This document shows, one piece after another, positions 36,977-45,205 of a stretch of DNA of 64,000 nt. Within the stretch, counting starts at the first letter, position 1. The number at the start of each line of letters is the position of its first letter. Source of the DNA: Bacteroidetes bacterium ADurb.Bin037 (GTDB lineage Bacteria > Bacteroidota > Bacteroidia > Bacteroidales > UBA932). The stretch covers positions 124,001-188,000 of the forward strand of contig MWER01000004.1 in assembly GCA_002071175.1 (NCBI GenBank), given 5' to 3'. Both the position numbers and the translations under genes were made by a program. The notes under the pieces are model-generated. The model searched no databases. It saw only the letters and a list, made by a program, of their open reading frames with translations, and was not told the origin of the DNA.

Positions 36977-39529
36977 TTAACCGCACTTGGAGTAGCCGCA
37001 ACTCATGCACAACAAGCACCCTTCCTGATATATCAGGTTCTTGCCCCCGCATTTTTCACATTCAATACCTGAAGTGTCCTTAGTCCCGTTGGGAATATAT
37101 CTTTTTAGCGCCCTTTCCACTCCGGTGCGCCAATTGTTTATCGTCTGGCTGTCCAGTTCCAGCGAGGAAACAAGGTGAACGACCTCTTCAACGGGCAGGC
37201 CGTTACGCAAAACACCTGAAATCAGTTTGGCATAATTCCAGTATGCCTGGTCGAACATATGAGATATACCTCCTACAGTATTGGGATAGCCGTATTTGTC
37301 AATGAAACGGAAATCATAACGGGAACCTTTAGCCTCAATAACTTTTACTACCTCTCCCATTGTCACGGACTTAGGTATTACCCTGGTATCTTCGTCCAGT
37401 TTCCCCGTAAAGATCTCGTACGGTCTTCCTTCATACAGACCTACAAAAGCGATCCATTGTTCATTGGCATTTTTAAACCTGATAACCTCAGCTTCCAGGG
37501 CCTCCGGCCTTTCCTTTGGCATTGATCTCTTTGCTTTTCCTCCTTTTTCCGGAGAATCCGCCCCTACCAACACGCCGGTACGGCTACCGTCGCGGTACAC
37601 GGTTACTCCTTTACAACCCCACTCCCATGCGGTTTTATACACCTTTGCCACCATTTCTTCCGTTATATCGGAAGGCAAGTTTACGGTCACGCTAATGGAG
37701 TGGTCCACCCATTTTTGCATTTGTCCCTGCATCTTGACCTTTGCAACCCAGTCCACATCGTTGGCCGTGGCCTTATAATAGGGTGACTTCTGAACCAAAT
37801 CCTCCAACTCTTCCTTGTTCATGGCCATGACCTTATTCCTGTCATACCCGTTAATTTCGGCCCAGTCAAGAAATTTGTGATGGAATACGTTGTATTCTTC
37901 AAACGCATCCCCCATTTTATCAGTAAAAGTAACGTTTGCGTTCTTATCGTTTGGATTAACCTTTTTACGACGTTGATATACAGGTAGAAAGACCTGTTCA
38001 ATTCCACTTGTGGTTTGTGTCATCAAACTCGTCGTTCCCGTCGGGGCTATGGTCAGCATGGAAATATTGCGGCGTCCCGATTTGACCATTAGCTGATACA
38101 ACTCTTCATCTTCCTGACGGATGCGTTCTATCATGGGATTGCGCAATTCCCTGTTGGCATCGTATATAGGGAAAGCCCCTCTCTCCTGTGCCATCGTCAC
38201 CGACGAACGGTATGCAGCCAATGCGAGCGTTTTCTGTATCTGTACCCCGACCTGAATGGCTTCTTCGGATCCATAACGCAAACCCAGGGCGGCAAGCATA
38301 TCACCTTCCGCAGTGATCCCAAGGCCCGTACGTCTTCCTCCCAGGGTTTTCTCTTTGATCTTGGTCCACAATTCCTTTTCAGTCCTTTTAATTACTTCAT
38401 CCTCCGGATCACGGATGATCTTTGATATGATCGCATCGATCTTTTCCATTTCCAAGTCTACCAGATCGTCATTCAGCCGCATGGCTTTTTCTACATGGTC
38501 CCTGAAAAGAGATACGTCGAACTTGGCTTCTGAAGTAAACGGTTTCTCTACATAGGAATAAAGGTTGATGGCTATAAGCCGGCAAGAGTCGTATGGACAC
38601 AAGGGTATCTCCCCACAAGGATTCGTGCTGACGGTCCTGTAGCCAAGATCTGCATAACAGTCGGGAACAGACTCGCGTATGATCGTATCCCAGAACAACA
38701 CGCCGGGTTCGGCCGATCTCCATGCGTTGTGAATGATCTTTTTCCACAGGGAAGCGGCATCGGTTTCCTTTTTATATTTCGGATCCTTGGCATCTACCGG
38801 ATATTGCTGCACATAGGTTTTTTCTGCCAGTGCGGCTTTCATAAAATCATCGTCTATCTTGACAGAAACATTCGCACCTGTCACTTTATTTTGTTCGAGC
38901 TTTGCGTTTATGAAATCTTCAGCATCGGGATGCTTTATGGAAATGGTCAACATAAGCGCCCCACGTCTGCCATCCTGGGCCACTTCACGTGTCGAATTGG
39001 AATACCTTTCCATAAAAGGCACAACCCCGGTTGATGTCAGAGCGGAGTTCAGTACGGGAGAGCCGCCCGGACGGATATGGGACAGGTCATGACCCACACC
39101 ACCCCTGCGCTTCATCAATTGAACCTGTTCTTCATCAATTTTAAGTATCCCTCCATACGAATCAGCCGGGTTTTCATGGCCGATCACAAAACAATTGGAC
39201 AACGAAGCGATCTGATAGTCATTCCCTATCCCTGACATGGGACCGCCTTGGGGTACAACATACTTAAAACGGTCCAACAACTTGAATATTTCCTCTTCGC
39301 TCATTGGATTCGGGTACTTCTTTTCTATTCTGGCAAATTCTTTAGCCAGCCTTCGATGCATGTCTTCAGGGGTGCATTCGTAAAGGTTCCCAAAAGAATC
39401 TTTCATGGCATATTTATTAATCCAGACCGAGGCGGCAAGTTCATCACCATTGAAGTATTCCTTTGTCTTGGCTAACGCTTCCTCATAGGGAAAGATTGCC
39501 TTTGCATTCTTTTCTACAGAATCCATCAT
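36977..39529 (-). CDS. nrdJ: adenosylcobalamin-dependent (class II) ribonucleotide reductase
   Basis: An 850-residue class II reductase that makes deoxynucleotides using a B12-derived radical, with or without oxygen. It has SLSNCFVIG and the active-site NPCGEIPL, plus APTGTTSLM with neighbouring substrate-site residues. The C-terminal cysteine cluster (CEKCGGKN, then CLLCMSCGYSKCG) provides thioredoxin-shuttle and zinc-ribbon cysteines. MMD at 39529 or one codon later is the start. The 121 bp upstream gap shows TATCTTTT at 39632-39639 as a weak promoter candidate and no recognisable cobalamin riboswitch. Downstream of sufD. Confidence 0.95.
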   Translation of the reverse strand: MMDSVEKNAKAIFPYEEALAKTKEYFNGDELAASVWINKYAMKDSFGNLYECTPEDMHRRLAKEFARIEKKYPNPMSEEEIFKLLDRFKYVVPQGGPMSGIGNDYQIASLSNCFVIGHENPADSYGGILKIDEEQVQLMKRRGGVGHDLSHIRPGGSPVLNSALTSTGVVPFMERYSNSTREVAQDGRRGALMLTISIKHPDAEDFINAKLEQNKVTGANVSVKIDDDFMKAALAEKTYVQQYPVDAKDPKYKKETDAASLWKKIIHNAWRSAEPGVLFWDTIIRESVPDCYADLGYRTVSTNPCGEIPLCPYDSCRLIAINLYSYVEKPFTSEAKFDVSLFRDHVEKAMRLNDDLVDLEMEKIDAIISKIIRDPEDEVIKRTEKELWTKIKEKTLGGRRTGLGITAEGDMLAALGLRYGSEEAIQVGVQIQKTLALAAYRSSVTMAQERGAFPIYDANRELRNPMIERIRQEDEELYQLMVKSGRRNISMLTIAPTGTTSLMTQTTSGIEQVFLPVYQRRKKVNPNDKNANVTFTDKMGDAFEEYNVFHHKFLDWAEINGYDRNKVMAMNKEELEDLVQKSPYYKATANDVDWVAKVKMQGQMQKWVDHSISVTVNLPSDITEEMVAKVYKTAWEWGCKGVTVYRDGSRTGVLVGADSPEKGGKAKRSMPKERPEALEAEVIRFKNANEQWIAFVGLYEGRPYEIFTGKLDEDTRVIPKSVTMGEVVKVIEAKGSRYDFRFIDKYGYPNTVGGISHMFDQAYWNYAKLISGVLRNGLPVEEVVHLVSSLELDSQTINNWRTGVERALKRYIPNGTKDTSGIECEKCGGKNLIYQEGCLLCMSCGYSKCG

Positions 39530-39650
39530 ATCAGTAATAAGAAGGTTACTTAATAATTAGGTTGTGTTCCTTTTTAGGAAATGGGAATCGCAAGTTAACT
39601 TAATCATCCCGTTATTAACAGAGACGACAATAAAAGATATGCACAAAATT

Positions 39651-40688
39651 TTAACAACAATGCATCGTACAATGGGAACATTTTGTGAATTCCCCGCGTA
39701 ATCTGCTCTCCACCATCCTTTCCAGTCTGGAGCGTATGGCGTCGTTACGGACCCTGTCCAATACATCTTGTACAAAAGCCATTTGTTGCAACATCCTGGC
39801 TTCAGCCAGAGGGATCCCTCTGGAACGCAGATAAAAAAGTTCCAGTTCGTCCAATCGTCCTATAGTAGCTCCATGTGAACACTTTACATCATCTGCATAT
39901 ATCTCCAACTGTGGTTTTGTGGTTATCCGGGCATCATGGGTCAGGAGCAGATTGTGGTTGGCCTGGTAGGCTTCTGTTTTCTGGGCCCCCGGAGCCACAT
40001 GTATTGTCCCGTCGAAAGATGCCCTGGCATGGTTGTCCAGGATGCCCTTGAACAATTGCCGTGAATCACAACCGGGACTGTCATGCCGTACGGTGATATC
40101 ATAAAGGACTTCCTGTTCACCGTCGGCCAGGTACAGGCCGTCCAAATTGCACACGGCTCCCGGTCGTTGCATATTTACATGTAATGTGTTTTGGATAACA
40201 CCCCCGTATAAGCTCAATATATGGCAATCCAGGCCGGATAGTTCGTTTAGTTGCGCATCGATGTCAAGCCGGTAGTTGGAACGGTGGTGCTCATTCTGCA
40301 TGAAGAGGATATCCAGGTGTGCCCCATCCCCCACTTTTATTTGTGAATAACGGAAAGTCTTGTACAGATACTCCTGCATTGTATGATCACATACGATGAT
40401 TTGTGCCACAGCACCCGGAGCCAGTTCCCACCGGTTAGAAAACTCCAGGGGCCTGGGCAGGTCTTCATTCCGGACACTGATAACCTGGATGGGTTCCTGC
40501 GAATGGTCTCCGCTGATATGCAACTTCAGCCCCATTTGGTTCGTCCCTCTTTGCAATACGATCCCGTTACGCTCATTTTCCTCTTCCTGCAATATCCCGT
40601 CTACAAGGAATACCTGCCTGATATTCTCATTGGGAACAGTACAGCGGAAAACGCGCCTGACTTCGGGCATATAAGTGTATTTTGTCAT
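39651..40688 (-). CDS. sufD: Fe-S cluster assembly protein SufD, N-terminally short
   Basis: A 345-residue SufD, a scaffold partner of SufB in SufBC2D. The beta-helix core is clear (QNTLHVNMQRPGAVCNLDGL) and so is the conserved C-terminal region with DDVKCSHGATIGRLDE and LRSRGIPLAEARMLQ. It starts almost directly in the beta helix, so the N-terminal helical domain seen in SufD proteins of more than 400 residues is missing. The last residues form CSHCTMHCC, a Cys/His-rich tail. It follows sufC by 2 bp. No sufS or sufE follows it; the next gene is nrdJ. Confidence 0.92.
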   Translation of the reverse strand: MTKYTYMPEVRRVFRCTVPNENIRQVFLVDGILQEEENERNGIVLQRGTNQMGLKLHISGDHSQEPIQVISVRNEDLPRPLEFSNRWELAPGAVAQIIVCDHTMQEYLYKTFRYSQIKVGDGAHLDILFMQNEHHRSNYRLDIDAQLNELSGLDCHILSLYGGVIQNTLHVNMQRPGAVCNLDGLYLADGEQEVLYDITVRHDSPGCDSRQLFKGILDNHARASFDGTIHVAPGAQKTEAYQANHNLLLTHDARITTKPQLEIYADDVKCSHGATIGRLDELELFYLRSRGIPLAEARMLQQMAFVQDVLDRVRNDAIRSRLERMVESRLRGEFTKCSHCTMHCC

Positions 40689-40690
40689 AA

Positions 40691-41431
40691 TCAGTTAATG
40701 ATGTGATCGTACCCTTTGGTCTCCACTTCCAATGCCAGTTCTTTTCCGGCCGTTTTGACGATCCGTCCCTTATACAACACATGAACCATATCGGGTACGA
40801 TATAATCGAGCAAACGCTGATAATGCGTTATCACAACAAATGCATTCTCTTTTGTTTTCAGCTTGTTGACGCCTCGCGCCACTACCCTCAAGGCATCCAC
40901 ATCCAACCCGCTGTCCGTCTCATCCAAAAAGGCGAGTTTCGGTTCCAGCATGGCCATCTGGAATATTTCATTACGTTTTTTTTCTCCTCCGGAAAAACCC
41001 ACGTTCACGCCCCTCCCCACAAAAGAAGGATCCATTTTTACGATAGCCATCTTTTCGCGCATTAGTTTAAGAAATTCCCCGGATGTTAACAAAGGCAAAT
41101 CCTGATATTTTCGTTGTTCGTTCACTGCGGCCTTCATAAAATTTACGTTTGTAAGACCGGGAATTTCCACAGGATACTGGAATCCCAGGAACAATCCCAT
41201 TCGGGCTCTTTCCTCGGGAGCAAGTTCAAACAGGTCTTTACCCATAAAAACTGCCGATCCCTGGGTGACGGTAAAAGTCTCTCTTCCTGCAAGTACGGCT
41301 GCCAGCGTCGATTTTCCGGATCCGTTGGGTCCCATAATAGCGTGGATCTCTCCCGGTTTAACCTCCAGGTTCACTCCACTGAGGATTTCCTTATCCCCGA
41401 TCTTAACGTATAAATCTTTTATACTTAACAT
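40691..41431 (-). CDS. sufC: Fe-S cluster assembly ATPase SufC
   Basis: A 246-residue ABC-type ATPase of the SUF system. Walker A is MGPNGSGKSTLA at about 35-46, the ABC signature FSGGEKKRNE, Walker B LAFLDETDSGLDVDA and the H-loop [25 protein letters not shown] at 41431 is the family start; it overlaps the PnuC-like gene by 7 bp. The upstream open frame is a shadow of that gene. Confidence 0.96.
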   Translation of the reverse strand: MLSIKDLYVKIGDKEILSGVNLEVKPGEIHAIMGPNGSGKSTLAAVLAGRETFTVTQGSAVFMGKDLFELAPEERARMGLFLGFQYPVEIPGLTNVNFMKAAVNEQRKYQDLPLLTSGEFLKLMREKMAIVKMDPSFVGRGVNVGFSGGEKKRNEIFQMAMLEPKLAFLDETDSGLDVDALRVVARGVNKLKTKENAFVVITHYQRLLDYIVPDMVHVLYKGRIVKTAGKELALEVETKGYDHIIN

Positions 41432-42087
41432 AACTGTTTTTGTTTTTCCCATTCCTTCTTCCAATGGATTATCCCTATAATATTGAACGCCAGGAAGAAG
41501 ACTGCAACTATAGGCATGAATACCAACCCGGCGGATATATACAATATGATGTTCCCTATGTTTAGTGCAGCCCAAAATATCCAGCATTCCCATTTCTTCT
41601 GTGCAGCCAGGATTTGTGCCGTAAGCAGCAATCCGGCAACGGACGCATCCAGATAAGGGGTACGTGCCGGGGGGAACACTTCCGATATCAGGTGAAGCCT
41701 GGTAAGGATAAAACCCCAGACCAGAACGATACCAAGGAGCAGAAAGACGTACATAAGACGTTGGCGGTTGTTCAGGAACGTGATCAGCAATTCGTTTTGT
41801 TCGTTCTTTTCCTCCTTGCGCGGCCTTGTCCAACGATAGAGGCCATATATGTTTATCCCCACTGATACGGGTTGAAGCAACATGTTTGTGTACAAGTTCT
41901 TTTGCAGGAACATCATAAAGAGAATGGCACTGTAAATAAATCCTATCCAATAATTAATAGAACGTGCCAGGCTGGCCATAAAGACTGAAGTCAACCCAAA
42001 CAGGACAGCACAAAATTCCAGGTAGGATATCCCTTGTCCCCCTACTACAAAAAAAACATTGTCCAGATTAAAAAATTCTTTCATCAT
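41425..42087 (-). CDS. PnuC-family transporter embedded in the suf operon
   Basis: A 220-residue inner-membrane protein with about 7 helices. [30 protein letters not shown] and [20 protein letters not shown] match the PnuC family, including the WxxW-containing substrate helix. It is clearly different from the PnuC at 22801. The substrate may be nicotinamide riboside, thiamine or riboflavin. It overlaps sufB by 4 bp and sufC by 7 bp, so it is translated as part of the suf operon rather than merely located near it. Confidence 0.85.
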   Translation of the reverse strand: MMKEFFNLDNVFFVVGGQGISYLEFCAVLFGLTSVFMASLARSINYWIGFIYSAILFMMFLQKNLYTNMLLQPVSVGINIYGLYRWTRPRKEEKNEQNELLITFLNNRQRLMYVFLLLGIVLVWGFILTRLHLISEVFPPARTPYLDASVAGLLLTAQILAAQKKWECWIFWAALNIGNIILYISAGLVFMPIVAVFFLAFNIIGIIHWKKEWEKQKQLC

Positions 42088-43532
42088 CCAACAGTTCCTT
42101 TCAAAGAGAGACTCAATAATTTTTGTGCTTCAACGGCAAATTCCATGGGCAGTTTATTCAACACTTCACGGGCATAACCGTTGACTATCAGTCCGACTGC
42201 ATCTTCAGCCCCTATACCCCGCTGCAGGCAGTAAAAAAGCTGGTCTTCCCCGATCTTTGACGTAGTGGCTTCATGTTCCACTACGGAAGTTTCATTTCCG
42301 TTTTCGATTACCGGGAAAGTGTGTGCCCCACATTTGTCTCCCAGTAATAACGAATCACATTGAGAGTGGTTCCTTGCATTGTCCGCGCCCGGAAGTACCT
42401 TGACCAATCCGCGGTAAGAATTCTGGCTAAACCCGGCCGATATTCCTTTGCTTACTATACGACTGCGGGTGTTTTTCCCCTTGTGGATCATTTTGGTTCC
42501 CGTGTCCGCCTGCTGGTAATTGTTGGTCACGGCAACCGAATAAAACTCACTGACCGAATTGTCCCCCTGAAGAATGGTTGAAGGATATTTCCAGGTTATG
42601 GCGGACCCTGTTTCTACCTGCGTCCAGTAAAGCCGTGAATTGTCCCCTTTACAGATCCCCCTTTTCGTCACAAAGTTGTAAATGCCTCCTTTGCCCTCGG
42701 CATCGCCGGGATACCAATTTTGGACAGTGGAATACTTTACTTCCGCATCTTGCATGACCACGATCTCTACAACTGCCGCATGCAGCTGGTTCTCATCCCT
42801 TTGCGGTGCAGTACAACCCTCCAGGTAGCTTAGATAGGATCCTTCTTCGGCCACAATAAGCGTTCTTTCAAACTGTCCCGTACCACGGGCATTGATCCGG
42901 AAATAACTGGACAATTCCATGGGACAACGCACTTCTTTTGGGATATAACAGAAAGATCCGTCCGAAAATACGGCGGAATTAAGGGCCGAAAAGAAATTGT
43001 CCCCGACCGGCACTACGGTAGCCAGGTATTTTCTTACAAGCGAAGGGTAATCTCTAACCGCTTCTGAAAAGGAGCAAAAAATGATCCCCTTCTCTGCAAG
43101 TGTTTCCTTAAAAGTCGTTTTGACAGATACGGAATCAAAAATGGCGTCAACGGCCATACCGGCCAAAATATTCCTTTCGTGCAGCGGAATACCCAGTTTG
43201 TCAAAAGTTTCAGCGAGCTTTGGATCTATTTCACCTGTGCCGCCATCTGTTCCCTTCTGTTTGGGAGCTGCATAATAGATTATATCCTGGTAATCAATAG
43301 GCGGAATGGTCAGATGCGCCCACTGGGGCATTTTCATTGTCCGCCATTTTCTAAAAGCTTTTAGCCGAAATTCGAGTAACCACTCCGGTTCTTCCTTCCT
43401 GGAAGAGATAAGCCGTATGATATCTTCGTTAAGGCCTTTGGGAAAAGCTTCCTGTTCCAGGTCCGTCACAAAGCCATGCTCGTATTCACTTTCAGCTATC
43501 TTTTTTAGAATGGATTCCTGATTTTCTTTCAT
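42084..43532 (-). CDS. sufB: Fe-S cluster assembly protein SufB
   Basis: A 482-residue SufB, the scaffold on which SUF assembles clusters with SufC and Suf[57 protein letters not shown] and [20 protein letters not shown] are all conserved. MKENQESI at 43532 is taken as start rather than the upstream alternative at 43550. The promoter box lies 6 nt upstream. First gene of sufB-pnuC-sufC-sufD. Confidence 0.96.
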   Translation of the reverse strand: MKENQESILKKIAESEYEHGFVTDLEQEAFPKGLNEDIIRLISSRKEEPEWLLEFRLKAFRKWRTMKMPQWAHLTIPPIDYQDIIYYAAPKQKGTDGGTGEIDPKLAETFDKLGIPLHERNILAGMAVDAIFDSVSVKTTFKETLAEKGIIFCSFSEAVRDYPSLVRKYLATVVPVGDNFFSALNSAVFSDGSFCYIPKEVRCPMELSSYFRINARGTGQFERTLIVAEEGSYLSYLEGCTAPQRDENQLHAAVVEIVVMQDAEVKYSTVQNWYPGDAEGKGGIYNFVTKRGICKGDNSRLYWTQVETGSAITWKYPSTILQGDNSVSEFYSVAVTNNYQQADTGTKMIHKGKNTRSRIVSKGISAGFSQNSYRGLVKVLPGADNARNHSQCDSLLLGDKCGAHTFPVIENGNETSVVEHEATTSKIGEDQLFYCLQRGIGAEDAVGLIVNGYAREVLNKLPMEFAVEAQKLLSLSLKGTVG

Positions 43533-43538
43533 AGCCAG

Positions 43539-43546
43539 CAAATATA
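43539..43546 (-). promoter_or_regulatory. -7 box of the suf operon
   Basis: TATATTTG on the minus strand, 6 nt before the sufB ATG. The opposing box of the ThiL-like gene begins 12 bp away, so each promoter's -33 region falls in the other's core or start region. Confidence 0.6.
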
Positions 43547-43558
43547 CCATCTTTTCCG

Positions 43559-43566
43559 TATTTTTG
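43559..43566 (+). promoter_or_regulatory. -7 box of the ThiL-like gene
   Basis: TATTTTTG followed by CGGT and the ATG at 43571: 4 nt spacing, a leaderless candidate. It overlaps the suf promoter region. Confidence 0.6.
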
Positions 43567-43570
43567 CGGT

Positions 43571-44611
43571 ATGGATACTAAAAAAGAGTCTCAAAAAACA
43601 CCCATCCGCGATCTGGGGAAATACAAGCTGACAGACAGGGTTTCAGCACGCTTTATTTCAAGTAATGAAGCAACACTTCAAGGTCTTGGGGACGACGCTT
43701 CCGTCAGCTGTTTTCGTGAGCCGCTGACCGTTTCCGCTCAAAAGCTGTCATTGGAAGGAGTTGACTTTGACCTGAGCTACTTTCCGCTTAAATTTATCGG
43801 TTATAAAACCGTTATCCAAGCGATGGGACAAGTAATGGCCATGAACGCCGTCCCTTTGCAACTTCTTGTATGTGCTGGGGTTTCCCAGCGTTTTTACGTA
43901 GAGGACATTGATGAACTTTTCCTGGGAATAGAAGTAGCGGCACGGATCTATGGTGCCGATGTCACGGCAATAGACATACAATCTTCCTACACCGGTCTTT
44001 CTCTTGCGGTGACGGCGGTGGGAGAAGGCGATGCCGGCTTGTTGACGCGCAGAAGCGGTGCCCGGGACAATGACCTGCTCTGCCTTAGCGGGAATGTAGG
44101 CGCTGCTTATATGGGATTAAAACTCCTGGAGAGGGAGAAACGCGTATTTACGGGAGAAAGCGGGGAAGACCAGCTTCCTGACCTAAAGGGATATGAATAT
44201 ATACTGGAACGTTACCTAAAACCGGAATTACCTAAACAGTTGTTGGAGAACCTTCGAGAAGACGATTTAGTGCCAACATCTATGTGTTTACTCACCAACG
44301 GATTAGCGCACGGCGTTTTAAGTATTGCTAAAGCATCTGGAACAGGAGCTAAACTATTTGTGGAAAAGATACCTATAGCCAGGGAATGCTTTGATCTTGC
44401 ACAAAAAGACAAAGACCTGTCTCCATTGGTGGCCGCCCTTAACGGGGGCGACGATTATGAAATGCTTTTTTCTCTCCCCCTTAAGGCATACGAATCCCTG
44501 AGCAAAGAATACAACATCGATATCATAGGACATATCTGTGATGCGTCCCACGGATGCATGATGATCACACCTGACGGACGGGAGATCAAGCTGGAAAGTC
44601 CGGGATTCTGA
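43571..44611 (+). CDS. ThiL-like (AIR synthase fold) protein lacking key aspartates
   Basis: A 346-residue homologue of thiamine-monophosphate kinase over its whole length. GLGDDASV (D41, D42) and the C-terminal [10 protein letters not shown] are kept. Other ThiL Mg/ATP motifs are altered: the STD motif reads SAQK (55-58), NLSD becomes AMGQ (84-87), GGDTT becomes AIDIQ (133-137) and SDGL becomes TNGL (242-245). Kinase activity is therefore doubtful; it may bind thiamine phosphates or nucleotides without catalysis, or have a new function. It is divergent from sufB and ends 3 bp from lemA. Confidence 0.82.
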   Translation: MDTKKESQKTPIRDLGKYKLTDRVSARFISSNEATLQGLGDDASVSCFREPLTVSAQKLSLEGVDFDLSYFPLKFIGYKTVIQAMGQVMAMNAVPLQLLVCAGVSQRFYVEDIDELFLGIEVAARIYGADVTAIDIQSSYTGLSLAVTAVGEGDAGLLTRRSGARDNDLLCLSGNVGAAYMGLKLLEREKRVFTGESGEDQLPDLKGYEYILERYLKPELPKQLLENLREDDLVPTSMCLLTNGLAHGVLSIAKASGTGAKLFVEKIPIARECFDLAQKDKDLSPLVAALNGGDDYEMLFSLPLKAYESLSKEYNIDIIGHICDASHGCMMITPDGREIKLESPGF

Positions 44612-44614
44612 TGC

Positions 44615-45202
44615 TTAGAACTCCACAACCGGAGGGATTTCGGTTCCTTCGGCAGCTTTGAAATAAGCTTTGGATTCAAAATTCCTGATCCCCGCAACAA
44701 TCGAATGGGGAAATTTGCGGATCAGTACGTTGTATTCCTGAACTACCAGGTTGAAGGTCCTTCTTTCCACAGCTATCCTGTTCTCTGTCCCTTCCAACTG
44801 CGCCTGCAATTCCAGGAAGTTCTGGTTTGCCTTCAGTGCGGGATATTGTTCGACAACGACCATCAACCGTCCCAGCGATCTGCTCAGTTCATCCTGGGCA
44901 TTCTGAAATGCCGCCATGTTTTCTTCGGTGAGATTGGTCGGATCGACGGTAATCGATGTAGCCCTGGAACGGGCTTCGATAACGGCTTCCAATGTTCCTC
45001 TTTCGAAATCGGCAGCTCCTTTTACGGTGTTAACCAGGTTGGGAATAAGATCTGCCCGACGCTGGTAAACGTTTTCTACCTGTGCCCAGGCCTGGACTGT
45101 CTTTTCTTCGGATTCAACCATCCTGTTGTTGATCTTGACAAACCACATGACCACCAATGCTATGATGGCAATAATAATGATCCAAATAGTGCCTTTTTTC
45201 AT
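44615..45202 (-). CDS. LemA family protein
   Basis: A 195-residue membrane-anchored protein: one N-terminal helix (IWIIIIAIIALVVMWFV) then the LemA helical bundle (QAWAQVENVYQRRADLIPNL, YPALKANQNFLELQAQLEGT, ENRIAVERR, VQEYN). The molecular role of LemA proteins is unclear. It lies 3 bp after rnr and converges on the ThiL-like gene with a 3 bp gap. Confidence 0.93.
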   Translation of the reverse strand: MKKGTIWIIIIAIIALVVMWFVKINNRMVESEEKTVQAWAQVENVYQRRADLIPNLVNTVKGAADFERGTLEAVIEARSRATSITVDPTNLTEENMAAFQNAQDELSRSLGRLMVVVEQYPALKANQNFLELQAQLEGTENRIAVERRTFNLVVQEYNVLIRKFPHSIVAGIRNFESKAYFKAAEGTEIPPVVEF

Positions 45203-45205
45203 ATT

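Noticed and set aside
39530..39650. Possible cobalamin riboswitch before the B12-dependent nrdJ
   Set aside because: Only about 120 bp are available and I see no B12-box-like conserved sequence or the expected multi-helix layout.
41425..43571. TPP riboswitch linked to the PnuC-like and ThiL-like genes
   Set aside because: The gap is 38 bp, too short, and no thi-box sequence is visible.
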